Shown here: piece after piece, positions 16,096 through 24,990 of the stretch | How positions within the stretch are numbered: position 1 is the stretch's first letter | How the letters are laid out: each line of letters opens with the position of its first letter | Assembly (NCBI RefSeq): GCF_023073355.1 | Contig: NZ_JADPJI010000008.1 | Location: 310,001 to 374,000 of the forward strand | Source: Bradyrhizobium sp. 199 | Lineage (GTDB): Bacteria; Pseudomonadota; Alphaproteobacteria; Rhizobiales; Xanthobacteraceae | Direction: 5' to 3' | DNA length: 64,000 nucleotides | Translations under genes and position numbers: made by a program | The notes under the pieces: model-generated | The model's input: only the letters and a program-made list of their open reading frames with translations | The model's database searches: none | What the model was told of the DNA's origin: nothing

Positions 16096-17511
16096 TTGAG
16101 GGTCTTGTTCGTCACCACAGAGATGGACGACTTCGTCCGCGTCGGCGGACTTGGAGCCGTTTCGGCCGCCCTCCCCCGCGCCCTTCGCTCGTTTGCCGAT
16201 ATCCGGATCATGCTGCCCGGCTATCGCGACATCATCGAGCAACTCACGCATATTCAGATCGTTGGCCGCTGCCCCGCGCTTGCGGAAATGCCGGCCTGCT
16301 CGCTCGGCCGGGCCGCGACCAAGGACGGAATGCCGGTCTACGTGCTGTTGTGCTCACAGCTCTACGACCGCCCCGGCAACCCCTATGGCGACGAGTCCGG
16401 GCGCGACTGGCCGGACAACGACATCCGCTTCGCGCGCCTTGCCTCGGCAGCCGCTGAGTTGGCCATGGGCAAGCTGGACAAGAATTGGGCAGCAGACCTG
16501 ATCCATGCCAATGACTGGCAGGCCTCGCTCGTGCCGGCCTATCTCGCCTGGCGCGGCGCCAAGCTGCCGTCGATCCTGACCATTCACAACCTCGCCTATC
16601 AGGGCCTCTTCCCGAAGGATTCGCTGCGGCGGATCGGCGCACCGGAGAGCTCCTTCCACATCGACGGTGTCGAATTCTACGACCAGGTCTCCTTCCTCAA
16701 GGCTGGCCTCGTCTATGCCTCGCACCTCACCACGGTCAGTGGCACCTACGCGCGGGAGATCACGACGGCCGAGTTCGGCTGCGGTCTGGAAGGCCTGCTC
16801 CGCCTGCGCTCGGACGCCGCCGAGCTCACCGGCATCCTCAACGGCATCGACGAGAGCTGGGACCCGCGCTCCTGCGCCCAGCTCGCCCAGCAATTCGGCG
16901 CCGGTGATTGGATCGGCAAGAAGGCCAACGCGGATTACGTCCGCAAGCAGTTCGGCCTTGCGGTCTCGCGCGGCCCGATGTTCGGGATCGTCGCCCGCCT
17001 CGTGCACCAGAAGGGTATCGACCTCGTGCTGTCGGCGGCCGACGAGATCGTCGATGCCGGCGGCCAGATCGTGGTCACCGGCTCAGGTGAGCCGGCGCTC
17101 GAGCAGGCCTTGATCGACGCGCATCGCCGCCGCCCCGACGCCATCGGCGTGGTGATCGGCTTCAACGACGCCCAGGCACGCCGCATCTTTGCCGGCAGCG
17201 ATTTTACCCTGATGCCGTCGCGCTTCGAGCCGTGCGGGCTCAGCCAGATGTACGCCCAGCGCTTCGGCTCGCTGCCGATCGGCCACCAGACCGGCGGCCT
17301 TGCCGAGACCATCACCGACGGCGAGACCGGATTCCTGTTCGCAAAACCCTCGCGCGAGTCCTTCCTCGGCGGCGTGCGCCGAGCCTTCTCGGCTTTCGTG
17401 GCGCACGACCAGCTCGACACCATGCGCCGCAGCGCCATGGGGCGCTCGTTCTCCTGGAGCATCTCGGCGGGAAGTTACAGCGCGCTGTATAGGAAGCTGG
17501 CTTCGGTGTGA
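16096..17511 (+). CDS. glgA: Glycogen/starch synthase-like glycosyltransferase (GT5)
   Basis: 471 residues from a TTG start at 16096, with AGAGGG nine bases before it. The frame is open back to 16027, but the protein family begins exactly at this (M)RVLFVTTE. The donor loop is RVGGLGAVSAALP where classical GlgA has KTGGLxDV, so the lysine is replaced. C-terminal donor-site residues are intact: PSRFEPCGLSQMYAQRFG and the TGGLAET motif. It should transfer glucose from a nucleotide sugar to an alpha-1,4-glucan in the cytoplasm. No glgB or glgC is adjacent, so it may be a GlgA paralogue for an accessory glucan. Confidence 0.85.
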   Translation: MRVLFVTTEMDDFVRVGGLGAVSAALPRALRSFADIRIMLPGYRDIIEQLTHIQIVGRCPALAEMPACSLGRAATKDGMPVYVLLCSQLYDRPGNPYGDESGRDWPDNDIRFARLASAAAELAMGKLDKNWAADLIHANDWQASLVPAYLAWRGAKLPSILTIHNLAYQGLFPKDSLRRIGAPESSFHIDGVEFYDQVSFLKAGLVYASHLTTVSGTYAREITTAEFGCGLEGLLRLRSDAAELTGILNGIDESWDPRSCAQLAQQFGAGDWIGKKANADYVRKQFGLAVSRGPMFGIVARLVHQKGIDLVLSAADEIVDAGGQIVVTGSGEPALEQALIDAHRRRPDAIGVVIGFNDAQARRIFAGSDFTLMPSRFEPCGLSQMYAQRFGSLPIGHQTGGLAETITDGETGFLFAKPSRESFLGGVRRAFSAFVAHDQLDTMRRSAMGRSFSWSISAGSYSALYRKLASV

Positions 17512-17575
17512 GGCTGACGGCGCTTCCCATCATTGCGGGGAGCCCGCCGACAAGATTGCGAAGCAATGGGAGCGT

Positions 17576-18520
17576 TCAGCGACGCACATCCATCTGCGGC
17601 CGCCCGATCCACGCTCTGTTCAGACATCGGATCATCCAGTCCGGTTGCACCTCGCCCCGCAAGCGCGCCTGCGCCTCCTGGTAGGGGCCGACATAGCGCA
17701 GCCTATCAGGCAATCTTGGATAGACGCGCCTGACCCATTCCAGCGCACGGTCAGCGGATCTGGTGTCGCGCGCGTCGAGCCCAAATCCGAAGCCCACGCG
17801 CAAGCGCTCCGGCAACATCCGCGCCGTCAGCGCGCGATACCATCGCGGCGGTCGCAACCACGGACGCGCGCCGCCGAAAACCTGCGCGGCAATCTCGCGC
17901 GCCGCCGGGCTGACGGTCAGCGTCTCCGAATGCGCCATCGCCGCGGTGTACGCCGTAAAGCCCGACCAGTCCGCCGGCAGGTCGTCCGCCGTCAATCCGA
18001 ACAAGGCACCGAACAGCCGGCTCTCGGTCCAGTAACGCTCGCGCTCCTCTGCCGAGAGAGGTGGCAGCACCAGGTCGTGCGCCAACAGCGCGGACTCCAC
18101 CAGCGTCGCATGAACCCAACGCAGCGACGGGATGTCCTTGGCGCAATAGCGCGAACCTTTCGCAAAGGGGCCGACAGTCTCCGGCATCTCTCCGACGATC
18201 ATGCTGTGGCGCCGATGCAGTTGCCGGGACGACAGCAATGCCCGGTCGAGCGAGCCGAACACCATGGCAAAGACGATGTCGAAGGTGCGATGGAAACGGC
18301 CGATCGGATCGGCAAAGGTGCGGGAATGTTCGGCGATGGCGGCCGCGACCCAGGGATGGGCGAGTTGCAGCAACAAGGCACGTCCGGCGCCGAGGAAGAT
18401 GACGGCCTCCCGGTCGATGCGCCAGGTCAGCGTGTCAGGACCGAACACGCCCGCAACCGGTCCCGCCGCATTGGCGCGAACCTGATCGAGGGTCGATTCC
18501 AGATCTTTCTCGGCGACCAA
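17576..18520 (-). CDS. MpaB/DUF2236 family oxygenase-like protein
   Basis: 314 residues. The conserved block TWRIDREAVIFLGAGRALLLQ, with LAHPWVAAAIAEHS and a later YWTESRLFG region, is the DUF2236 pattern, a family that includes fungal MpaB (oxidative cleavage) and rubber oxygenase Lcp-like heme proteins. The histidine in LAHPWV is a likely heme contact by family analogy. No signal peptide. The start is TTG at 18520, preceded by GAGG. It lies 91 bases downstream of the patatin gene on the same strand. Substrate unknown. Confidence 0.82.
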   Translation of the reverse strand: MVAEKDLESTLDQVRANAAGPVAGVFGPDTLTWRIDREAVIFLGAGRALLLQLAHPWVAAAIAEHSRTFADPIGRFHRTFDIVFAMVFGSLDRALLSSRQLHRRHSMIVGEMPETVGPFAKGSRYCAKDIPSLRWVHATLVESALLAHDLVLPPLSAEERERYWTESRLFGALFGLTADDLPADWSGFTAYTAAMAHSETLTVSPAAREIAAQVFGGARPWLRPPRWYRALTARMLPERLRVGFGFGLDARDTRSADRALEWVRRVYPRLPDRLRYVGPYQEAQARLRGEVQPDWMIRCLNRAWIGRPQMDVRR

Positions 18521-18611
18521 TGGCAGGCCTCACGGCGAAGATGCCATGACAATAGCCCAGACCGCGCTCTGGTGACATCGTCACCGCGCAAGACAATCAT
18601 GCACAACGCCT

Positions 18612-19760
18612 TCACTCCGCCGCAATCGGCAGCACGTCCATATGCTCGTGCAGCACCACGCCGGCGAGCGGATCGAATTCGCCGATCCACGGCTTTCGTT
18701 CGAGCACGGACCTCGTGTGAGCATAGCCGGCGTCCCAGCGCCGCATGATGCCGGACGGGCTGAAGTCGATGTCCTTGGTATGGGTCTCGCGGTCGAGCTG
18801 CGGCGCCAGCAACCGCACGACATGCATCCGGGTCGGACAGCCGTAGCTGGTCAATTCCTTCACCTCGGGGTCGCGGCGCTCGCTCTCGGAAAGCCGCGCG
18901 GCGAGCTGGTTGATGACGTGGCGCAGACGGTGGGCCTGCTGCTGGCGGGCAATCTGGCTCGCGATGCGGCTTGAGTATTGCACGTCCTTGTGCCGGTTCA
19001 GCACCTCCGCCATCGTCATCGGCTCTGCGCCTACGGGATTCCACAGATGCACGGCGAAGATCAGCGAATTCCTGCGCGGATTGTCGTCGAACACAGCCTC
19101 CGTCGGGGTGTTGGACAGGATGCCGCCATCCCAATAGAGCTCGCCGTCGATGCGCACCGCCGGAAACGCCGGCGGCAACGCGCCCGAGGCCATGACGTGC
19201 TTCACGGTCAGTTCGCCGTCACGGCTGTCGAAATAGCGCATCTGGCTGCTGCGGACATGTGCCGCGCCGACCGTCAGCCGCGGCGCGCAGCGATTGACCA
19301 GGCTGAAATCGACCAGCTCGAGCAGCGTCCCCTCCAGCGGAGCGGTGGAATAGAAGCCGGCGTGATCGGCACCCAGCGGATAGGAATCGCCGACATGCGC
19401 CAATGGATTGGGACGAAAGAAGCCGGGAATGCCGTTGGTGATAGTCGACCAATAAGCCAGTTTCTCGTTGAAGTCGGGAAACGCGGTGCGCAGGTTCCAG
19501 ACCGGGTTCTGCTCCATCCGTTTCCAGAATTCCTTCAAATGCGCCAGCCGCTGGCCCGGCTCGTTGCCAGCAATCAGACTCGCATTGATGGCGCCGATCG
19601 AGGTGCCGATGATCCAGTCCGGCTCGATTCCGGCCTCATGCAGCGCCTGATACACCCCGGCCTGGTAGGACCCGAGCGCGCCGCCGCCCTGGAGCACGAG
19701 CACGACCTGCCCTGGCAGATCCGTAACCTTGCTCTGCGTGTTGTCCTGCATGCCGTTCAT
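18612..19760 (-). CDS. Patatin-like phospholipase with DUF3734 tail
   Basis: 382 residues from ATG 19760 (AGGAGCGAGAC upstream); a longer open frame to 19829 is rejected. Patatin features in order: oxyanion loop LQGGGALGSYQAGV near 22-35, nucleophile elbow GTSIGAINAS near 55, and catalytic Asp in WDGGILSNTP near 210. The last 150 residues correspond to DUF3734, common in alphaproteobacterial patatins near polyhydroxybutyrate genes. A frameshifted 3-hydroxybutyrate dehydrogenase lies directly upstream in the same direction, a pairing I recall from other Bradyrhizobium genomes. Likely a cytoplasmic lipid or polyester hydrolase. Confidence 0.9.
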   Translation of the reverse strand: MNGMQDNTQSKVTDLPGQVVLVLQGGGALGSYQAGVYQALHEAGIEPDWIIGTSIGAINASLIAGNEPGQRLAHLKEFWKRMEQNPVWNLRTAFPDFNEKLAYWSTITNGIPGFFRPNPLAHVGDSYPLGADHAGFYSTAPLEGTLLELVDFSLVNRCAPRLTVGAAHVRSSQMRYFDSRDGELTVKHVMASGALPPAFPAVRIDGELYWDGGILSNTPTEAVFDDNPRRNSLIFAVHLWNPVGAEPMTMAEVLNRHKDVQYSSRIASQIARQQQAHRLRHVINQLAARLSESERRDPEVKELTSYGCPTRMHVVRLLAPQLDRETHTKDIDFSPSGIMRRWDAGYAHTRSVLERKPWIGEFDPLAGVVLHEHMDVLPIAAE

Positions 19761-19830
19761 GTCTCGCTCCTGGTGCGCTCGCACTGATCGAATACTCGCC
19801 ATCGACGGCAGCTTGTTGCGGCGGCCCATG

Positions 19831-20653
19831 TCAATGCGCGGTCAAGCCGCCATCGACCGGGAGCGCGATGCCGGTGATCGAAGCGGCCGCGTCCGTCGAC
19901 AGGAACACCGTCAACGCGCCGAGCTCCTCGACCGTGGCAAAGCGCTTGTTCGGCTGCTGCGCCAGCAGCACGTCGCGGATCACCTGATCGCGCGAAATAC
20001 CATGCCTTGGCCTGCCCGTCGATCTGCGCTTCCACCAGCGGCGTGGAAACGTAGCCGGGACAGACCGCATTGCAGGTGATGCCCTCCTCGGCGGTCTCCA
20101 GCGCCGTGACCTTGGTCAGACCGACAATCCCATGCTTGGCGGCGACATAGGCCGCCTTGAACGGCGAGCCGACCAGGCCGTGCGCCGAGGCAATGTTGAT
20201 GATCCGGCCAAAGCCGTTCTGACGCATCGCCGGCAGCGCGAGCCGCGTCGTGTGAAAGGCCGAAGTCAGGTTGATCGCGAGGACCTGATCCCATTTCTCG
20301 ACTGGAAACTGATCGAGCGGCGCGACGTGCTGGATGCCGGCGTTGTTGACGAGAATGTCGAGCCGGCCCGATTGGGCGATGGTAGCCGCGATCATCTCCC
20401 CGATCGATCTGGGCTTGGTCATGTCGGCCGGAGAGTAGCTCGCCTTGACGCCGAACTCGACGGCGATCTGCTCGCGTGTCCGGCCGATCTCGGCGGCGAC
20501 GCCAAGGCCGTTCAGCACGATGTCGGCGCCGGCTGCGGCCAGGGCCCGCGCGATGCCGAGACCGATGCCGCTGGTCGAGCCCGTGACAAGCGCGACCTTG
20601 CCGGCGAGCGCGCGCGCAGGCTGAGACGTCTGCGGCTTCAGCGGTATGTTCAT
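19831..20653 (-). pseudogene. bdhA: 3-hydroxybutyrate dehydrogenase, frameshifted
   Basis: An SDR that starts MNIPLKPQTS and runs through TGSTSGIGLGIA, NNAGIQHVAPL, the catalytic SAHGLVGSPFKAAYVAAKHG and LVEAQIDGQAKA, matching D-3-hydroxybutyrate dehydrogenase. After QAKA (about base 20001) the frame breaks, and the expected HGISRDQVIRDVLLAQQPNK through PVDGGLTAH continues in another frame to 19831. The coding span is 823 bases, two short of the 825 needed for a 274-residue protein, so a 2-base loss near 20000-20005 explains it. As written the product loses its C-terminus. It would oxidise 3-hydroxybutyrate to acetoacetate. It may be a real mutation or a base error. Confidence 0.85.
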
Positions 20654-20829
20654 GGCACGTCTCCGTTGCGACGACTGGGCTCCCAGCCCTCGCAGAACAA
20701 TGGAGGATCGTCGGCCCAAACGGAAATACCGGCTGGCTTCCGAATCCATAGGCGCGCGCTATTGCGGCCGGGATGTCATTCCCCAATCCGATCGGATAAG
20801 GTTCGGGCGATCTTGCCGGGAGCCGATCC

Positions 20830-21711
20830 ATGGAAATGCACCAGGTCCGCTATTTCCTCGCGGTGGCGCAGTTGCTCAACTTCACGCGCGCGGCGGAGGA
20901 GTGCAACGTCACGCAGCCCTCGCTGACGCGCGCGATCAAGCAGCTCGAGGCCGAACTCGGCGGCGACCTGTTCCGCCGCGAACGGCCGGCGGCGCAACTG
21001 ACCGAGCTAGGCCAGCGCATGCATCCGCTCCTGAAGCAGTGTTTTGAAGCCGCCGCCGGCGCGCGCTTGCTCGCCTCCTCGTTCCGAAGCGGCGAGGTCG
21101 GCGCACTGCGCGTTGCCTTGACGCATTCGATCGACCTCGCGCTGCTGATTCCGCACCTCAATCAGATCAGGCGGCAATTCAACCGGCTTGAATTCCGCTT
21201 CCTGCGCGGCTCGAACCGCGAGGTCGGCGAGTTCCTCAAGAAGGGGGAAGCCGAACTCGGCATCGCCGCCGATATCGACGAGGCCTGGGACCGGCTCGAC
21301 GTCTGGCCCCTGTTCACCGAGAGCTTCGAGCTCGTCGTTGGAGACGGACATCGGCTGGCCGGCCGCAGCAGCATCGAACTGGACGATTTGCGCTCGGAGC
21401 AACTGCTGAGCCGAACGTTCTGCGAGCACTCGCACCGCATCTCCGCGAGCCTGCGCGAGCACGGCATCGAGCATGGCCACGAGATTTCGAGCGAGCGCGA
21501 CCTGATCGAGCTCGTCGAGGCCGACATCGGCGTCGCCATGGTGCCGCACACTTCGCCCCTGCCGGAGAAGCTGACGCGCGCGGCCGTCGCCGGGCTGGAC
21601 GCCCGTCGCACCGTCAGCCTTTACGGAGTGGCCGGCCGGCAGCGTACGGCGGTGGCCAACGCCGTGATGCGCATGCTGCGCGGCGCCGACTGGCGCGAGA
21701 TCGCGGGATAG
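20830..21711 (+). CDS. LysR-family transcriptional regulator
   Basis: 293 residues with the N-terminal helix-turn-helix MEMHQVRYFLAVAQLLNFTR, then AAEECNVTQPSLTRAIKQLE, and a LysR effector domain. Length is standard. It is divergent from the bdhA pseudogene, with 176 bases between the two starts, and so is a candidate regulator of it. The peroxiredoxin-like gene is convergent. The VEADIGVAMVPH segment is the usual ligand-domain landmark. Confidence 0.92.
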   Translation: MEMHQVRYFLAVAQLLNFTRAAEECNVTQPSLTRAIKQLEAELGGDLFRRERPAAQLTELGQRMHPLLKQCFEAAAGARLLASSFRSGEVGALRVALTHSIDLALLIPHLNQIRRQFNRLEFRFLRGSNREVGEFLKKGEAELGIAADIDEAWDRLDVWPLFTESFELVVGDGHRLAGRSSIELDDLRSEQLLSRTFCEHSHRISASLREHGIEHGHEISSERDLIELVEADIGVAMVPHTSPLPEKLTRAAVAGLDARRTVSLYGVAGRQRTAVANAVMRMLRGADWREIAG

Positions 21712-21776
21712 GATTGCGAATGATCGCCGCTGCTCTTCCTTTTCTCGTGCGGGAGGAGGAGGAATGCGCGCGAACC

Positions 21777-22493
21777 TCAGTTATCCCGGCTCGCGCTGTC
21801 CAGCGCTGCGAGCAGATCATCGATCTCCATGCGCTTGCGGAAGTCGGGATCGACGAAGCGGGCTTTGACCACCCCATCGCGACCGACCACGAACACGGCC
21901 GGGATCGGGAGTATCCATCCGTCATTGCCGTGGAATTTCGCCATATCCTGATAAGACAACAGGCCCTGGATTTCGGCGCCCAGCCAGATCGCGAGATTGA
22001 GCGACAGCGCATAGCCGTTGTCGAGATCGGTCAGGATCGGAAACGGCGCGCTTGATTCAGCCTTGATCTGCGTCGTGTATTCCTGCGTCTCCGGCATGAC
22101 CGCAACGATCTGCGCACCCACGGCCTTGATGCGATCGCGCGCCTGGACCACGGCGCGGACATTGAGCCGGCAATAGGGACACCAATGGCCGCGGAAGAAC
22201 ATCACGGCAAGCGGACCGCGCTCCAGCAGCGAAGGCAACGTGACGAGACGTCCGCCCTCGTCCGGCAGCATGAACGGCGGCATCGCATCGCCCGGGCGCG
22301 GCGCGGTCTCGCCGCCGCCCGGCCCGCCAAGTCTCTCCACCAGGCGATCGACTGCCTCTCCATAGGCCGGAAAGACCGCACGGCTGGCATCGGCATAGGC
22401 GCGGAGCTGTTCGTTCAGCGTGCCGTCCATGTCGCGGCAGCGCTGGAAGGCAAGCCTGAGCTGTTCGGCATCGGTTGGCGAGAGAGACGTCAT
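21777..22493 (-). CDS. Peroxiredoxin-like protein (AhpC/TSA fold)
   Basis: 238 residues from the ATG at 22493, which has GGAG six bases before it; five more codons are open upstream to 22508. The C-terminal 150 residues are a thioredoxin-fold peroxiredoxin domain with FFRGHWCPYCRLNVRAV, a CxxC active site, followed by QIVAVMPETQEYT. The N-terminal 70 residues are helical and typical of the peroxiredoxin-like (PRX-like2) group. No signal peptide, so cytoplasmic. It probably reduces peroxides or disulfides. Neighbours suggest no specific pathway. Confidence 0.87.
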   Translation of the reverse strand: MTSLSPTDAEQLRLAFQRCRDMDGTLNEQLRAYADASRAVFPAYGEAVDRLVERLGGPGGGETAPRPGDAMPPFMLPDEGGRLVTLPSLLERGPLAVMFFRGHWCPYCRLNVRAVVQARDRIKAVGAQIVAVMPETQEYTTQIKAESSAPFPILTDLDNGYALSLNLAIWLGAEIQGLLSYQDMAKFHGNDGWILPIPAVFVVGRDGVVKARFVDPDFRKRMEIDDLLAALDSASRDN

Positions 22494-22538
22494 CTTCTGC
22501 TCCGGCATTTCCAGGGGCCAATATTAGTTTCCCGGTTC

Positions 22539-22560
22539 GGCCGCCCGCAAGGGGGCGGCC
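22539..22560 (-). terminator. GC hairpin downstream of the 94-residue secreted protein gene
   Basis: GGCCGCCC (22539-22546), six-base loop, GGGCGGCC (22553-22560), a perfect 8-bp stem 16 bases beyond the stop of the minus-strand gene. No U-run on that strand, so moderate support. Confidence 0.5.
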
Positions 22561-22576
22561 ATGACGCCAGGCCGGA

Positions 22577-22861
22577 TCAGTTGATGTAGAAATTTCCGGT
22601 CGGATCGAGCCGTCCTGACGTGGAGTACAGTGATCCATTGTCCATGAAGAAGACGGTGTTGTGGGGCACCTTCTTGGCGTTCTTCATCATCGCCTCGTGG
22701 TTCTTCTCGGCCGGGGCCATGGCCATCGCCGACATCTTGCCGGGTCCGCCATAGACATAGGCCATACCGGCCTTGAAGTCCCAGGTGGCCTCCGAGAAGG
22801 CCGAGGTGGCGATAACCGCAAACGCGGCGGTGGCGATCAGGGTCTTGGACAATTTCGGCAT
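22577..22861 (-). CDS. Small secreted hypothetical protein
   Basis: 94 residues starting MPKLSKTLIATAAFAVIATS with signal cleavage after AFS. The mature part includes WDFKAGMAYVYGGPGKMSAM, a methionine-rich MAMAPAEKNHEAMM stretch and VPHNTVFFMDNGSLYSTSGR. The long upstream open frame is rejected because GGAGGAGCCCCCT directly precedes this ATG and because of the signal peptide. I recognise no named family; similar conserved proteins occur in Bradyrhizobium. The methionines and a histidine could bind metal, which is speculative. Confidence 0.75.
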   Translation of the reverse strand: MPKLSKTLIATAAFAVIATSAFSEATWDFKAGMAYVYGGPGKMSAMAMAPAEKNHEAMMKNAKKVPHNTVFFMDNGSLYSTSGRLDPTGNFYIN

Positions 22862-23098
22862 AGGGGGCTCCTCCGGATTCACGTAAGCGCCCGCCGATCG
22901 GGCGCCTTGGCATCGGACGCCGAATGCCGCGGAAGCGGAAATGCCGTTGCCCAATCGGATCGATAGCCGCCGCGCATCAACATAGGGTGGCGCTATCGCA
23001 TCGAGAGCAAGCCGGCATTTCAGAACGGACGCGATCTCGATGAAGCTCCAGTCATAGCCGGCGACCAGCGGGGTTGCGGCCAACAGAGGAGACTTCCC

Positions 23099-23581
23099 AT
23101 GCTCAAGAGCCACGCCATGTCCCGCCTGATCTGGTCAGGCCTTGCCATGGTCGGCGCACTGACGCTCTCGGTGCAGCCGGTCGTTGCCGGCGAATGCCCG
23201 GCCGGCAAGGTCAAGCCGAACGCCCAGCAAATGGTGGACTACAAACCGGTCGGCGTCACCGATGTCACGCTCGGCGCGATCGACCTCGGCAAGCAGCCGG
23301 CGCATATCGAGGGCCGTGAGCTGCGCTTCCGCAAGCTGACCATCGAGCCCGGCGGCATCGTGCCCTGGCACAGCCATGACGACCGTCCCGCTTTGATCTT
23401 CGTGCAGCAGGGCGAGATCGTCGAATACGCCTCCAACTGCATCGATCCGATCGTGCACAAGGCCGGCGACATCCGCCCTGAGGTCTACGGCACCTCGCAT
23501 TGGTGGAAGAACCTCGGCAAGGAGACCGTCATTCTCTATGTCGGCGACGTCCGCAAGGACCCCAACGACCATCACATGTGA
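23099..23581 (+). CDS. Secreted cupin-domain protein
   Basis: 160 residues. A signal peptide at the N-terminus (MSRLIWSGLAMVGALTLSVQ) ends at VVAGE. The cupin domain follows: LRFRKLTIEPGGIVPWHSHD gives the first motif with HxH, and the second motif is RPEVYGTSHWWKN with a further histidine. Such small cupins bind a metal and can act as dioxygenases, isomerases or sensors; this one is periplasmic. AGGAGA precedes the ATG. An intergenic palindrome follows directly after the stop. Confidence 0.87.
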   Translation: MLKSHAMSRLIWSGLAMVGALTLSVQPVVAGECPAGKVKPNAQQMVDYKPVGVTDVTLGAIDLGKQPAHIEGRELRFRKLTIEPGGIVPWHSHDDRPALIFVQQGEIVEYASNCIDPIVHKAGDIRPEVYGTSHWWKNLGKETVILYVGDVRKDPNDHHM

Positions 23582-23597
23582 CGGCCTTTGGTCGCAC

Positions 23598-23671
23598 GTC
23601 GTTCCGGGGCGCGAAGCGAACCCGGAACCTCGAGATTCCGGGTCTGGTGCTGAGCACCGGCCCGGAATGAC
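23598..23671. repeat. Interspersed palindromic element (CCGGGGCGCG type)
   Basis: GTCGTTCCGGGGCGCGAAGCG...CCCGGAA is mirrored by ATTCCGGGTCTGGTGCTGAGCACCGGCCCGGAATGAC. This is a frequent Bradyrhizobium intergenic palindrome, sitting between the cupin and MFS genes. Confidence 0.8.
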
Positions 23672-23692
23672 AGATCTGCGGAGCGCAACGCC

Positions 23693-24909
23693 ATGACCGA
23701 TCTTTCCGCGCGCATCAAGCCGGCCGCGATGACGATAGATGGGCACTCGCCAGGTCTCGCGCTTCGCTCGCTCGTGATCGGCCTCACCGCGTTCCTGACC
23801 GTCGTCGACCTCTTCGCGACGCAAGCAATCCTGCCCTCGCTGGCGCGCCACTACGGCGTCACGCCGGCGGCAATGGGCTTCGCCGTCAATGCCAGCACAT
23901 TCGGCATGGCCATGGCCAGCCTCGTCGTGGGCTTTTTCAGCCCGCACATCGACCGCCGGACCGGCATCCTGCTCAGCCTGACGCTGCTCGCAATCCCGAC
24001 GAGCTTGCTGGCAATCGCGCCAAATCTCGCTGTCTTCACCGCCCTGCGCGTCGCCCAGGGCCTCTGCATGGCCTCCGCCTTCGCGCTGATGCTGGCTCAT
24101 CTCGGTGAGCAATGCAGCGCGACCGATGCCGGCGGCGCCTTCGCGGCCTACATTACCGGAAACGTTGCCAGCAACCTCGTCGGCCGGCTGATCTCGGCGG
24201 CTGTTGCCGACGGCCTCGGCCTGGCCTGGAATTTCTATTTCTTCGCGACCCTCAACCTGGCGGGCGCGGTGCTGGTTTACTTCACGGTCAAGCACGTGCC
24301 GCTAATGCATGCGACTGCGGCGGCGGGATCTCCGCTGGCCGCCACGATCGCGCATTGGCGCAACCGGCGATTGCGCGCGGCCTACGGCATCGGCTTTTGC
24401 ATTCTGTTTGCCTTCATCGGCACCTTCACATTCGTCAATTTCGCGCTGGTGCAGCCGCCGCTGTCGCTGGGCATGATGGATCTCGGCCTCGTCTATCTGG
24501 TCTTCCTGCCCTCGGTCGTCACGACGCTTCTGGCCGGCAAGGTGGCAGCGCGGCTCGGAACGCAGCCCACGATCTGGGGCTCACTCGCTGTTGCCGGGCT
24601 GGGCCTGCCATTGATGCTGATGCCGCATCTGGGCGAGGTGCTCGCGGGCATGGTTCTGGTCGGCATCGGCACCTTCTTCGCGCAGGCCGCCGCCACGGGC
24701 TTCGTTGGGCAGGCGGCGGCTGAAACCGCGGCATCGCCGGCGGGACGTATCTCGCCTGTTACTTCTGCGGCGGCCTGGTCGGTACGGCCGTGCTCGGGCG
24801 ATTGTTCGACAGCTCCGGCTGGCTCGCCTGTGTCACCGGTGTCGGCGTGGCTCTTGTGGCAGCAGCCGTGCTCACCTTCGCCCTGAGGCCTAAAGCGCGA
24901 TGCGATTAG
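23693..24909 (+). pseudogene. MFS transporter, frameshifted near its C-terminus
   Basis: An MFS protein with about 12 helices (GLTAFLTVVDLFATQAILPS, later FAFIGTFTFVNFALV). In the annotated frame it ends at 24886 with an unnatural Ser/Pro/Trp-rich tail. From about base 24726 another frame gives a proper ending: RGIAGGTYLACYFCGGLVGT, then a helix and LRPKARCD, with TAG at 24907-24909. The span is one base short of a 405-residue protein, so a 1-base loss in GAAAC-CGCGGC explains the break. The restored stop lies inside a palindromic repeat. Drug-efflux type (AraJ-like); substrate unknown. Confidence 0.8.
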
Positions 24910-24931
24910 GATGAATCGCCATCGCGCTTTA
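24891..24931. repeat. Palindrome AAAGCGCGATG...CATCGCGCTTT
   Basis: TAAAGCGCGATGCGATTAGG and its inverted partner form a hairpin of about 41 bases. It overlaps the restored stop of the MFS pseudogene and is one half of a composite repeat with the palindrome at 24945-24989. Confidence 0.8.
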
Positions 24932-24944
24932 GGTTGTTATTTAA

Positions 24945-24989
24945 GCATGATCTTTTCGGAAAACCGCCGCGCACTTTTCCGGATCATGC
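24945..24989. repeat. 45-bp palindrome (GCATGATC...GATCATGC)
   Basis: GCATGATCTTTTCGGAAAAC, a CGCCGC centre, and CACTTTTCCGGATCATGC form an imperfect inverted repeat. A second copy lies at 60223-60267. It ends one base before the stop codon of the minus-strand MFS gene and may serve as its transcript end. Confidence 0.85.
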
Positions 24990-24990
24990 T

